Assembly: GCA_030637025.1 (NCBI GenBank) | Contig: DAOVVV010000039.1 | Span: 1 to 21,023, forward strand | From: JAGLHV01 sp023143305 [NCBI: Clostridia bacterium] | Lineage (GTDB): Bacteria; CBDUZB01; JAGLHV01 | Reading direction: 5' to 3' | DNA: 21,023 nt | Shown here: one piece after another, positions 8,201 through 15,055 of the stretch | How positions within the stretch are numbered: the stretch's first letter is position 1 | Layout of the letters: each line of letters begins with the position of its first letter | Made by a program: the position numbers and the translations under genes | Notes under the pieces: model-generated | What the model saw: the letters and a program-made list of their open reading frames with translations, nothing else | What the model was told of the DNA's origin: nothing | The model's database searches: none

Positions 8201-10462
8201 CCAACTTTACCGGAGAAAGTAACTTTTTATATTCAGTTTGGAACTGATGATTCAAACTACTATGAATATGAAGAAACAATAGACTCAACAATGAACTGGG
8301 CTGACTGGAAAGTTTGTACGATTTATTTAAATGAAGATAAAAACAAGGATAATATCCCTGATGGTTTTAGTGGGTGTGTGGGTAACCCCGGTTTGAATAA
8401 TATTATGCAGATAAAAGTAGGGGTAAGAAATGATACCGGAGCTAAGATTGAGAATGGTGAAATTTGGATAAATGAACTATTTGTAGATGAGGTGGGAAAA
8501 AAAGAAGGCATAGCCTGGAAATCAGCTATGGATTTAGAATTGCCCGGATGGTTTAATGCTCAAGTTAATCATAAGGAAATAGACGGAGATTTTGAAACGA
8601 TTACTACCGGCAGTTCTCAGCAGGATTTAATTAGTACCCGCAGTCTTACCGGCGGGCAGGAAATAAAGTTAGAATCTGCTAGTCTTGAATTTACCCGTTT
8701 TAAATTTTTGCCTCTTTCTTTCCAGGGTAATCATCAGAAAACAGTAACCCCTTCAGCCTATGATACTCCTTATAGCAGTTATGATGAGGGGAAGGTAGAA
8801 AGTATATCCGGAGAAGGTAATGCCCGGTTAGTGATACCACGCTGGCCTAGCTTAGAAGTTAGCTATGCTGAAGACCACTCCGAATCTAAAATTCTTGAGG
8901 AAAAAAAGGATACTATAACCCAAAAGGGTTCTTTAGCCTATAACATTCCGGGGAAATATTCTCTTTTGACACCTAAAAAATGGGAAATTAATTTATTGCC
9001 TACAACAATAGACATTTCTTATCGGCAAAAGAAGTATGTAGTTACAAAAACAACTTCTACTACGGTTGATTTTAATGGTTATAGTGATTTGACTGAAAAT
9101 TTTTCGGGAAGGCTGCCTTTTAAATTCTGGAAAGGTTTTTATTTTTCCCCTGTTTATTACCTGGAAATAATTAGAGCCAGGGAGCGGGAAACGGACATCT
9201 CTAATAAAAATTATAAGGATAAATACCGGGCTCAAACAGTTAGTTTTGATTCCGGTTTAAAAGTTTTTTCCTGGTTAAATCCATCTTTTAATTATAAAAT
9301 AAACTCTTCGGCATCTTATGATTTCAATGAAAATAAAATAGAATCAATAACCCGTAATAGTAATGGGCAGTTAAGTTATTCCTTAAGGTTTGAAAATCTT
9401 TTTCCAAAACTAAAACCTTTGCATTCTTTAACTACGGATAATAGCTATAAGGTAGAAACAGGAGATTCCTATGATGTGGGAGACGAAGATGAAGAAAAAG
9501 CGAAAGCAAGAAATATCTGGAGTAGATGGGAAGGATTATGGTTGTTTGATCAAGGGGATAAATTAAACCTTGAGGATATAACCACCAGGAGTTTTTCTAA
9601 TCGACAGACCGGGAAAACCACCAATCGCTGGAAGCCGTTTAGTTTCCTGGATTTGGATATGAATAAGTCTTTTTATCCTTTAAAAAATATGGAGACTAGA
9701 GTTAATTATACTGAGATTAATGATTATAAGGAAGTTGGTGCTAATAACGGGCTGAAAATATTTACTAAAATCTGGCCTGATTTAATTATGGATATCGGAG
9801 AGATAGAGAAGTTTTTTAATTTAAACACTAAAGTTATTACTAATTCTAAAGTTTCTATTAAATATTCGCAGAAAACAGTGGAAACAGAAGCTGTTTCTAA
9901 GCTTGATACCCAAACTTACGGGGGGCATTGCAGGTTGGATATCCTTACTGATTATTCGGTAGTTTTTGATTATGAGGGGAGATATAATAAAACCAGAAAG
10001 GTTCCTGATTACAATAATTTAAGCAGGCACGGATTTACAAAAAAGGGAAGTATACAGGTAGAATTTTTTTGGAAAAAATGGCGTTTTGTTCCCAACTATG
10101 AATATAGAGCAGAAGAAGAAAATGAAGAAGGAACAAAAACAAAATGGGTAGTTACCCGTTCTCCCAGTTTAAGAATTCGTGCAGATATTACGGCTAAGGA
10201 CTTCATAATTCCTATTATTAAGTTGCCTTTAAAGAACAGGTTATTAATGGATACCCTTATTAAATACGAAAGGAAAAGTGGTATTCAGGATAAAAAGGAT
10301 AATACCGATACTTATTCTTTGGATGTCGATTGTACTTATGATACCAGTGAAAATTTAAAAATTACTTTAGGTGTAGGAGGAAGTTTTTTTAGAAACAGAA
10401 AGGAAAAAAAAGATAATTATTGGAGTATAAGTTTATTGGCTGATTTATCGATTGTATTTTAA
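5267..10462 (+). CDS. SprA-like giant outer-membrane protein
   Basis: A 1731-residue secreted protein resembling SprA/Sov, the large outer-membrane barrel through which the type IX system of Bacteroidota exports cargo. A signal peptide occupies residues 1-24 (hydrophobic core ending FLFA, then GED), followed by an acidic and lysine-rich segment to ~110. The most SprA-like stretch is near residues 200-225 (FGDITLSLPSTEF, then VFGIKLDAKYKRL). Calcium-loop-like runs DVDGDGILGEGED (~763) and DLDGDNVLDD (~803), plus NEDKNKDNIPDG (~1021), sit where SprA proteins carry similar acidic inserts. The last ~500 residues alternate aromatic and polar residues as in beta-strands and end in phenylalanine, as barrels do. 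It is shorter than typical SprA (over 2000 residues). The start is TTG with a GAGGGGAG site about 12 bases upstream. It is followed at once by an LptE-like gene; no type IX components or cargo signals are seen here. Confidence 0.75.
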   Translation: MRKVNFLFFTLVFTVFINISFLFAGEDKLSLFSEDENLFLSEEELPEETYNFDDFLKGKVFLDFNKEKWNRMREKKEEGYFFREKEREKEEEPSFSTEEPKDEGLIEIDFPYESQLSISGRKKIKVKAEWTQYPNKEENITNFIKSEGTNIEMDQELQVRIKGKVGRKVSVNVDYNDTQEDKRDISVVYKGDPGEIVQQAAFGDITLSLPSTEFVSYNKNVFGIKLDAKYKRLGLMAIGSRTKGLTEVKRFKGSTIFEKKEIKDINYTTRKYYKLEHTQIKRETEEIWIDFKDGYEIVSETLNKDMEGKVWNSTTTYTGYFDKQFRGQDYTIDYDQGIITFRKSIASNYVIIIDYEDENGTEVSSLNSNQYLIIKDEEDSLPYELKNYYNLGSNKIIKKYEEDFVLKIINLAREEQNLADYEIDYIDYDLGILKFKEEEPFSTAVYNKNESNRQHQHIIYVEYKYRVKTYILRPDIVLNSERIIMNNQLIQKDRDYMIDYDSGFVTFFNEEKIDEDTNIEITYEYAPFGGQSQQTLVGSRLQYGVNTDPFFIGSTVIWSGTDKPSTAPSIYSTPQSVLVLDLDGRVKLESEGFPLKATLSGEIARSQFNPNLFDKAMIDNMEGVKLVSSIPLDKDFWQLSSNPLYEDTTDINAVTLKGALIFDNEDIKRKEIVEKVNPGWLEEVGDSEEVEALTLNYNLKSLDEEASIVYPISTVGADYSKKMFLEICVWGDGEGEQLEIHLGGISENADGRGVIGGQPKTEDVDGDGILGEGEDIGWQFVHPDESVTYIGADNGVIDTQDLDGDNVLDDKNSSGNFYNQVIDWLGWKKIKIPLDIIDEDQWSAIKHIRLSIRNKSIGVKNGTIKISAIEIVGTKWDKGVKEEGSFDLIAGEYLTIEAINNEDDQEYQDITEYSEYKSLYRYSVTEKRKEQALALTYTLNNSTGAYTKTTFTRAQDYSKYKKIKFFLFANKANGSLPLPTLPEKVTFYIQFGTDDSNYYEYEETIDSTMNWADWKVCTIYLNEDKNKDNIPDGFSGCVGNPGLNNIMQIKVGVRNDTGAKIENGEIWINELFVDEVGKKEGIAWKSAMDLELPGWFNAQVNHKEIDGDFETITTGSSQQDLISTRSLTGGQEIKLESASLEFTRFKFLPLSFQGNHQKTVTPSAYDTPYSSYDEGKVESISGEGNARLVIPRWPSLEVSYAEDHSESKILEEKKDTITQKGSLAYNIPGKYSLLTPKKWEINLLPTTIDISYRQKKYVVTKTTSTTVDFNGYSDLTENFSGRLPFKFWKGFYFSPVYYLEIIRARERETDISNKNYKDKYRAQTVSFDSGLKVFSWLNPSFNYKINSSASYDFNENKIESITRNSNGQLSYSLRFENLFPKLKPLHSLTTDNSYKVETGDSYDVGDEDEEKAKARNIWSRWEGLWLFDQGDKLNLEDITTRSFSNRQTGKTTNRWKPFSFLDLDMNKSFYPLKNMETRVNYTEINDYKEVGANNGLKIFTKIWPDLIMDIGEIEKFFNLNTKVITNSKVSIKYSQKTVETEAVSKLDTQTYGGHCRLDILTDYSVVFDYEGRYNKTRKVPDYNNLSRHGFTKKGSIQVEFFWKKWRFVPNYEYRAEEENEEGTKTKWVVTRSPSLRIRADITAKDFIIPIIKLPLKNRLLMDTLIKYERKSGIQDKKDNTDTYSLDVDCTYDTSENLKITLGVGGSFFRNRKEKKDNYWSISLLADLSIVF

Positions 10463-10479
10463 ATGGACAGGAGGAATTT

Positions 10480-11019
10480 ATGAAAAGGTGTTATTATTGT
10501 TTTTTATCTGGTTTGATTATTTTTGTTTTTGGATGTGCTCATACCCCGGGTTCTTCCGATTTACCGCAACACGTTAGAAGAATTAGTGTTCAGCATTTTA
10601 TGGATCAAACAGGACATTCGATAGTAAGCAGAAAATTAACTGAACAGGTAGTTAAAGAGTTTTTATATGATAAAAGGATGGCAGTAGTTAATCCTGAGTC
10701 AGCGGATGCATTATTACTTGGAAAAATTACTAAATATATTTTAGAACCACTTTCTTTTGATGAAAGCTATATTCCTGAAGAATATAAATTGTGGATTTGG
10801 GTGGATATTGGGTTTAAGGATATGGTCAGCAATAAAATACTCTGGGTAGAAAAAAGAATGGCAGCGGAAGTAAGGTATTTTGTTACTCCCCGAAAAGGAG
10901 GTAATTTTCTTACAGAAGAAGAAGCTCAGGAGATAGTGATAAAATTATTAGCTGAGGATATAGTTAAAAGAACTATAGACGGATGGTTTGCTGCTTCGGG
11001 AATAAGTGAAAAAAAATGA
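10480..11019 (+). CDS. lptE: LptE-like LPS-assembly lipoprotein
   Basis: A 179-residue lipoprotein: a short basic N-terminus, a hydrophobic stretch, and a lipobox VFGC with the lipidated cysteine at residue 19. The mature part follows the LptE pattern: RRISVQHFMDQTG near the start, a helix (KLTEQVVKEFLYDKRMAVV), then ADALLLGKITKYILEPLSFDE and VDIGFKDMVSNKILWVEK. LptE plugs the LptD barrel that inserts LPS in the outer leaflet. The gene follows the SprA-like gene after 17 bases with a strong AGGAGG site. It overlaps the next start codon (ATGA), so the three are one operon. No LptD is present in the window, and whether this lipoprotein serves LptD or the neighbouring SprA-like barrel is open. 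Confidence 0.75.
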   Translation: MKRCYYCFLSGLIIFVFGCAHTPGSSDLPQHVRRISVQHFMDQTGHSIVSRKLTEQVVKEFLYDKRMAVVNPESADALLLGKITKYILEPLSFDESYIPEEYKLWIWVDIGFKDMVSNKILWVEKRMAAEVRYFVTPRKGGNFLTEEEAQEIVIKLLAEDIVKRTIDGWFAASGISEKK

Positions 11020-11729
11020 GAGAAAAATTAAAAAAAATTTCAAATTATTGCTTAAATCTTTTTTTCCCTCTAAATTGTGCAGGATGTGGAAAAGACTTAA
11101 TCAATGAGAAAGGGATTTGCCGGGAGTGTTTAGGGAAAATTAAATATGTAAAAGAACCGTATTGTTATAAGTGCGGCAGTAATAAAGAAGTTGGGTTTTT
11201 GTGTAATAAGTGCCGTAATATAAAATACTATTTTCAGAGAATATATATTTGTTCTTTGTATGAAGGAATTTTGAGAAAATGTATTCATTCTTTTAAATAT
11301 AAAGAAAAGACAATTTTACAACAACCTCTGGGTAACTTATTAGTTACTTATATAAGTAAAAAAATAGATTTAGAGGAAATTGATTGCTTAGTACCGGTTC
11401 CTTTATTTAAATCCCAGAAAAAAAGAAGAGGATTTAATCAGGTTAATTTATTAACCAAAAAAATTGAAAAGCATTTTGCTAAACCGCAAATAATAAATAA
11501 TTTAATTAGAATAAGAAAGACTGTTCCTCAATTTGACTTGAACAGAAAACAAAGAAGAGAAAATGTTAAAGATGCTTTTGAAGTTAAAAACCCGCAATTA
11601 TTTAAAGGGCGTAGGATTCTTTTAGTAGATGATGTTTGTACTACAGGTGCCACTTTAAATGAGTGTGCACGTGTGCTTGACCAATGTCAGGTGGAAAAAA
11701 TATTTTGTTTAGCACTGGCACATGGGTAG
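11016..11729 (+). CDS. comF: ComF-family phosphoribosyltransferase
   Basis: A 237-residue protein of the ComF/GntX family. The N-terminal half has four CxxC pairs (C21/C24, C35/C38, C50/C53, C63/C66) forming a zinc-binding module. The C-terminal half is a type I phosphoribosyltransferase domain, with VPVPLFKSQKKRRGFNQ (~127-143) and the PRPP-binding loop LLVDDVCTTGATL (~204-216). Family members are linked to DNA uptake in naturally competent bacteria, but the reaction is not firmly known. Its start overlaps the lptE stop (ATGA), implying translational coupling. No hairpin with a T-run follows; instead a G-run and a tandem repeat array begin within a few bases of the stop. Confidence 0.88.
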   Translation: MREKLKKISNYCLNLFFPLNCAGCGKDLINEKGICRECLGKIKYVKEPYCYKCGSNKEVGFLCNKCRNIKYYFQRIYICSLYEGILRKCIHSFKYKEKTILQQPLGNLLVTYISKKIDLEEIDCLVPVPLFKSQKKRRGFNQVNLLTKKIEKHFAKPQIINNLIRIRKTVPQFDLNRKQRRENVKDAFEVKNPQLFKGRRILLVDDVCTTGATLNECARVLDQCQVEKIFCLALAHG

Positions 11730-11743
11730 GAGGGGGGGGGAAC

Positions 11744-11901
11744 AAAGGTAAAATATGTTTCTCTCTGGACGCATAATTTTACCCTGCGGGCACGCAAAAA
11801 CAAGCTAAAAATAAGCAACTCGCTTTGCTCAGACATGCTCATTTTTTTAACGCTAATTTTTGCTAAAATTTGCTATATCGTTCGAAACACATTTTACCTT
11901 T
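11744..11901. repeat. Fold-back (MITE-like) element, copy 1
   Basis: A 158-bp element bounded by a 17-bp terminal inverted repeat: AAAGGTAAAATATGTTT on the left and its complement with one mismatch on the right (11885-11901). The interior is itself an imperfect palindrome centred near AGCAACTCGCTTTGCT, so the whole could fold as one long hairpin. A run of about ten G residues ends just upstream (near 11740). No coding potential is seen. Confidence 0.75.
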
Positions 11902-11929
11902 ATTCTAGAGATTAAGAAGGGGGGGGAAC

Positions 11930-12087
11930 AAAGGTAAAATATGTTTCTCTCTGGACGCATAATTTTACCCTGCGGGCACGCAAAAACAAGCTAAAAATAA
12001 GCAACTTGCTTTGCTCAGACAGGCTCATTTTTTTAACGTTAATTTTTGCTAAAATTTGCTAAGTCGTTCAAAACACATTTAGCCTTT
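11930..12087. repeat. Fold-back (MITE-like) element, copy 2
   Basis: A second 158-bp element, offset by 186 bp from copy 1 and differing at roughly eight positions. The upstream G-run and the trailing ATTCTA are repeated too, so the array looks like tandem duplication of a 186-bp block rather than two independent insertions. The right terminal repeat (12071-12087) carries two further changes. Confidence 0.75.
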
Positions 12088-12113
12088 ATTCTAAAAAGTA
12101 AGGGGAAAGAAGG

Positions 12114-12334
12114 ATAGGCAAAATATGCTTTTCTCTAAACGCATAATTTTACCCTGCGGGCACGCAAAAAAAAATAGTCCATAGACAACGGAGAAAAGAC
12201 AACAGATGGGAGTTAATGTAGGGGCGACCCTTGGTCGCCCGAAAGACTCAAAGGGTGGGCACTTGTCCGCCTAAGGAGGAAGCCTACCCCTACGCGAAAA
12301 ATTTGCTAGGGCGTTCAAAACATATTTTACCTTT
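12114..12334. repeat. Fold-back element, copy 3, degenerate and disrupted
   Basis: The left end (AGGCAAAATATGCTT) and the block CGCATAATTTTACCCTGCGG match the other copies. The right end (12318-12334) has the terminal repeat with the usual ATTCT after it. The central ~75 bases are replaced by about 120 bases that include an inverted REP pair. The preceding G-run is reduced to GGGG. Confidence 0.65.
12218..12293. repeat. Inverted REP pair (BIME-like) inside fold-back copy 3
   Basis: A 76-bp unit starting with GTAG (12218-12221) and ending with CTAC (12290-12293). The left hairpin has arms GGGCGACC and GGTCGCCC with loop CTT (12222-12240). The right part contains GGTGGGC/GTCCGCC, pairing with two G-U wobbles. 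The outer GTAGGGG and the inverted arrangement are the same as in the modules around the transposase at 2053, though the stems differ. Confidence 0.6.
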
Positions 12335-12392
12335 ATTCTTAGATGATATAAGGTAAAAAGTTAGTAAAAATTAAATTAAGTTTGGGGGAGTG

Positions 12393-14585
12393 ATGGAGAA
12401 AAAGAAAGTATTTATCTGGAAAACGGTTGCTATCGTTTTATTTTCTTGCTTAATTATTTTTTATGTTTCCGGAATTAGTTTGGTTAGAAAATATTTGAAG
12501 GAATTACCTCCTTTAAAAACGTTAGAACAGTATCAACCGAATTTAACCACAAAAATTTATGATATAGAAGGAAGATTAATTCGTGAATTATTTACCGAAA
12601 GGAGGACCACGGTAACGCTTTCCGAGATACCGGTGGATTTACAAAATGCCATTATTGCTATTGAAGATACTCATTTTTTTAAACATTGGGGTGTATATCT
12701 GCCTCGTATTATAAGTGCGATGTTTTTTAATATAAAAGCCGGGCATATAGTACAGGGCGGGAGTACTATTACTCAACAGTTAGCTAAAGTCTGTTTCCTA
12801 ACCCGAGAACGAACTATGCAAAGAAAAATGAAAGAATTTCTGTTTGCTTTGGTATTGGAACACAAATATACTAAAGAAGAAATATTACAGATGTATTTAA
12901 ATCAAATTTATTTTGGATATGGTGCTTATGGGGTAGAATCAGCAGCCCGGATTTATTTTGGTAAACATATCCAGGATTTAAATTTGCCTGAATGTGCTTT
13001 ATTGGCAGGACTTCCCCGGGCACCTAACAGATATTCTCCTTTTAAATCACTGGAACTGGCAACAAGACGTAGGTCTATAGTTTTGTATCGTATGGAAAAA
13101 TTAGGTTTTATTACAGAAGAAGAAAAAATGAGGGCTAATGAACATTTAATAAATACTGAAAAAAAATTAAAAGCAGAAAGGCATGCTTCTTATTTTATTG
13201 AGTACATTCGGCAACAATTAGAACCTAAATACGGTTATAATGTTTTATATAAAGGCGGCTTAAATATCTTTACTACCCTGGATTTAGAAATGCAGAAGAA
13301 AGCGGAAGAAATATTGGAAAAAGCCCTTTCCGCTTTTGATGAGAAAAAAAAGAATGAAATTGAAAAAGAAGGTAAGCAAGAGGGGGAATTAGCAGAAGAA
13401 AGAGAAGAGATGGAAGGGACGGAAGAAATTCCTCCTGTTCAGGGGGCTCTTTTAGCCATAGAACCTCAAACAGGGCAGATTAGAACAATGGTAGGGGGGA
13501 GAGATTTTTATAAAAGTCAATTTAATCGTGCTGTTCAGGCTAAGCGGCAGCCTGGTTCAGCGTTTAAACCAATTATTTATACAGCAGCAATTGATAGTGG
13601 CTATACCGCTGCAAGTATTATAGAAGACCTTCCTTTAACCTTTCAAAATGACGGGGAAAAATGGGTTCTATTAGGAAATACGACTGATTTTTTTACTTTA
13701 CAGATAGATACTACTACTATTCCGGCAGAGGATTCTTTGGAAATGAAGGGTAAAATATGGCAGCCGGGAAATTGGGATAATAAATGTATTGGCCCGATTA
13801 CTTTGCGTAAAGCTTTGTCTCATTCCAGGAATACCTGTGCTATTAGACTTATATATGCCTTAAGTCCCAGAACAGTAATTAAATATGCTCGCAAACTGGG
13901 TGTAGATAAAAACTTTCTGGGAGACAATCTTTCACTTGCATTAGGAACTTCTGTAATTACAATGATGGAATTAACCCATGCTTTGAGTACTATCGCTAAC
14001 GGAGGAATTAAAACGAAACCGTATGCAATTATCGAAATAAGAAATAAGCAGGGGACTATTTTAGAAAGCAATATTCCTCAGGAAACAGAGGTGCTTTCTG
14101 CTCAAACGGCTTATTTGGTAATTAATTTGCTAAAAGGGGTAATTAAGAATGGAACAGGTTGGAGGGCAAAAAAGTTACGTCGGCCGGCAGCAGGAAAAAC
14201 AGGTACTACCCAGTTTTTAAATGATTTATGGTTTGCAGGATTTACTCCTCAATTGGTTGCTGCTGTATGGGTGGGTTATGATGATCATCGTTCGTTGAGT
14301 AAAAAAATAAGCAGTTCAGCAATGGTTGTACCTATCTGGACGGATTTTATGATTGAAGCTTTAAAAGATAAACCCGCTTTAAAATTTTCTATACCGGAAG
14401 GAATTGTTTTTGAAAAAATTAATAAAGAAAACGGTCTTTTAACCTTAAAAGATGATAAAAATGCTATTTATGAAGTATTTTTAAAGGGGACAGAACCTAC
14501 TACTTATGATTTTACCCTTAATATTCCTTCTTTACATCTGGAGGATTTATCTTCAACAGAAACTCCTATAATGATAGAAGAATAA
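12393..14585 (+). CDS. mrcA: Class A penicillin-binding protein 1A
   Basis: Bifunctional peptidoglycan synthase, membrane-anchored with its catalytic domains in the periplasm. Numbered from the GTG at 12390, it has one transmembrane helix (~9-29) and a GT51 glycosyltransferase domain with EDTHFFKHWGV (catalytic Glu ~92), GGSTITQQLAK and the KYTKEEILQMYLNQIYFG block. A transpeptidase domain follows, with SAFK (~390-393), SRN (~479-481) and KTGTT (~603-607). A charged linker rich in Glu and Lys (~305-345) separates the two. The size matches the PBP1A family (~730 residues). ATG at 12393 is preferred; a GTG directly before it is an alternative, and GGGGGAG sits very close upstream of both. The gene stands alone between the repeat array and the riboswitch region. 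Confidence 0.93.
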   Translation: MEKKKVFIWKTVAIVLFSCLIIFYVSGISLVRKYLKELPPLKTLEQYQPNLTTKIYDIEGRLIRELFTERRTTVTLSEIPVDLQNAIIAIEDTHFFKHWGVYLPRIISAMFFNIKAGHIVQGGSTITQQLAKVCFLTRERTMQRKMKEFLFALVLEHKYTKEEILQMYLNQIYFGYGAYGVESAARIYFGKHIQDLNLPECALLAGLPRAPNRYSPFKSLELATRRRSIVLYRMEKLGFITEEEKMRANEHLINTEKKLKAERHASYFIEYIRQQLEPKYGYNVLYKGGLNIFTTLDLEMQKKAEEILEKALSAFDEKKKNEIEKEGKQEGELAEEREEMEGTEEIPPVQGALLAIEPQTGQIRTMVGGRDFYKSQFNRAVQAKRQPGSAFKPIIYTAAIDSGYTAASIIEDLPLTFQNDGEKWVLLGNTTDFFTLQIDTTTIPAEDSLEMKGKIWQPGNWDNKCIGPITLRKALSHSRNTCAIRLIYALSPRTVIKYARKLGVDKNFLGDNLSLALGTSVITMMELTHALSTIANGGIKTKPYAIIEIRNKQGTILESNIPQETEVLSAQTAYLVINLLKGVIKNGTGWRAKKLRRPAAGKTGTTQFLNDLWFAGFTPQLVAAVWVGYDDHRSLSKKISSSAMVVPIWTDFMIEALKDKPALKFSIPEGIVFEKINKENGLLTLKDDKNAIYEVFLKGTEPTTYDFTLNIPSLHLEDLSSTETPIMIEE

Positions 14586-14759
14586 TTTAAAGAAACTACA
14601 TAGTATAGAGACAGGGATTCGGTGATCTCCTGTGTCCATTAGGCGGATTAGGGACAAACTTCATCAAGAAATGGGGCTGGTGGGGTTAGCTAAATTAGTT
14701 CTCCTGATTTGCTCAAGAAAAAAAATATTATTAAGAGGGAAATAAAGAATAAAAAAATC
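14586..14759. other. Intergenic stretch after PBP1A, no gene seen
   Basis: No reading frame or RNA family is recognised. Bases 14609-14634 can form a weak hairpin (ACAGG/CCTGT) and with the later GGGACA recall the REP palindromes, but the GTAG edge and stem are degraded. It is not followed by a T-run, so it is a poor terminator. Confidence 0.4.
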
Positions 14760-14788
14760 TTGACAAAGCAACAAAAGTGTGTTATCTT
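14760..14788 (+). promoter_or_regulatory. Promoter upstream of the first riboswitch
   Basis: Perfect TTGACA (14760-14765), 17-base spacer, TATCTT (14783-14788). Transcription would start about 80 bases before the riboswitch core. It is the only good promoter between PBP1A and the TadG-like gene. Confidence 0.65.
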
Positions 14789-14877
14789 TAAAATAGTAGA
14801 AGTATGTTAAATTTGTAATTAAGGGTTTTTTTATTTAGTTTCGAAAAAAGTAGAGTTAGACAATTTTTTCTTATAAG

Positions 14878-14968
14878 TAACAAGGGCGAAAGGGTAAACC
14901 ATCTGTAAAGGTGGGACACAAAGCCACGGGGCTGAAGTCAAAGTAAAAGTTAGCCGGGCTACCGAAGG
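14878..14968 (+). promoter_or_regulatory. Cyclic di-GMP-I (GEMM-I) riboswitch 1
   Basis: The core matches the GEMM-I consensus: AAAGGGTAAACC, then helix CCATCT/AGGTGG closed by a GTAA (GNRA) tetraloop (14899-14914), then GGACACAAAGCCACGG, a variable arm, and TAGCCGGGCTACCG at the 3' side (14951-14964). In the family this RNA binds the second messenger cyclic di-GMP at the three-way junction. The 3' strand (14954-14963) is also the 5' arm of the downstream terminator. Ligand binding should therefore compete with termination and turn the TadG/TadE genes on; this polarity is inferred. The outer P1 helix is not obvious. Confidence 0.85.
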
Positions 14969-14999
14969 AATTAGTTTCTAAAAGGTAGGGCGGTTTTTT
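14954..14999 (+). terminator. Riboswitch-controlled intrinsic terminator 1
   Basis: Arms CCGGGCTACC (14954-14963) and GGTAGGGCGG (14984-14993) pair at eight of ten positions, followed by TTTTTT (14994-14999). The 5' arm belongs to the riboswitch aptamer. The TadG-like ATG lies 56 bases beyond. Confidence 0.75.
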
Positions 15000-15055
15000 G
15001 TTTATATGATAAAGGTTTGTTTTTATCGTAAGAGAGTATAAAAAGGAGGAAAAAC

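Noticed and set aside
11730-12334. CRISPR array as an explanation of the repeats after comF
   Set aside because: There are only three long units (~186 bp) with internal inverted repeats and no short repeat-spacer alternation or cas genes.
14609-14634. Hairpin after PBP1A as a terminator or intact REP
   Set aside because: The stem is about five base pairs, there is no T-run, and the GTAG edge is missing.
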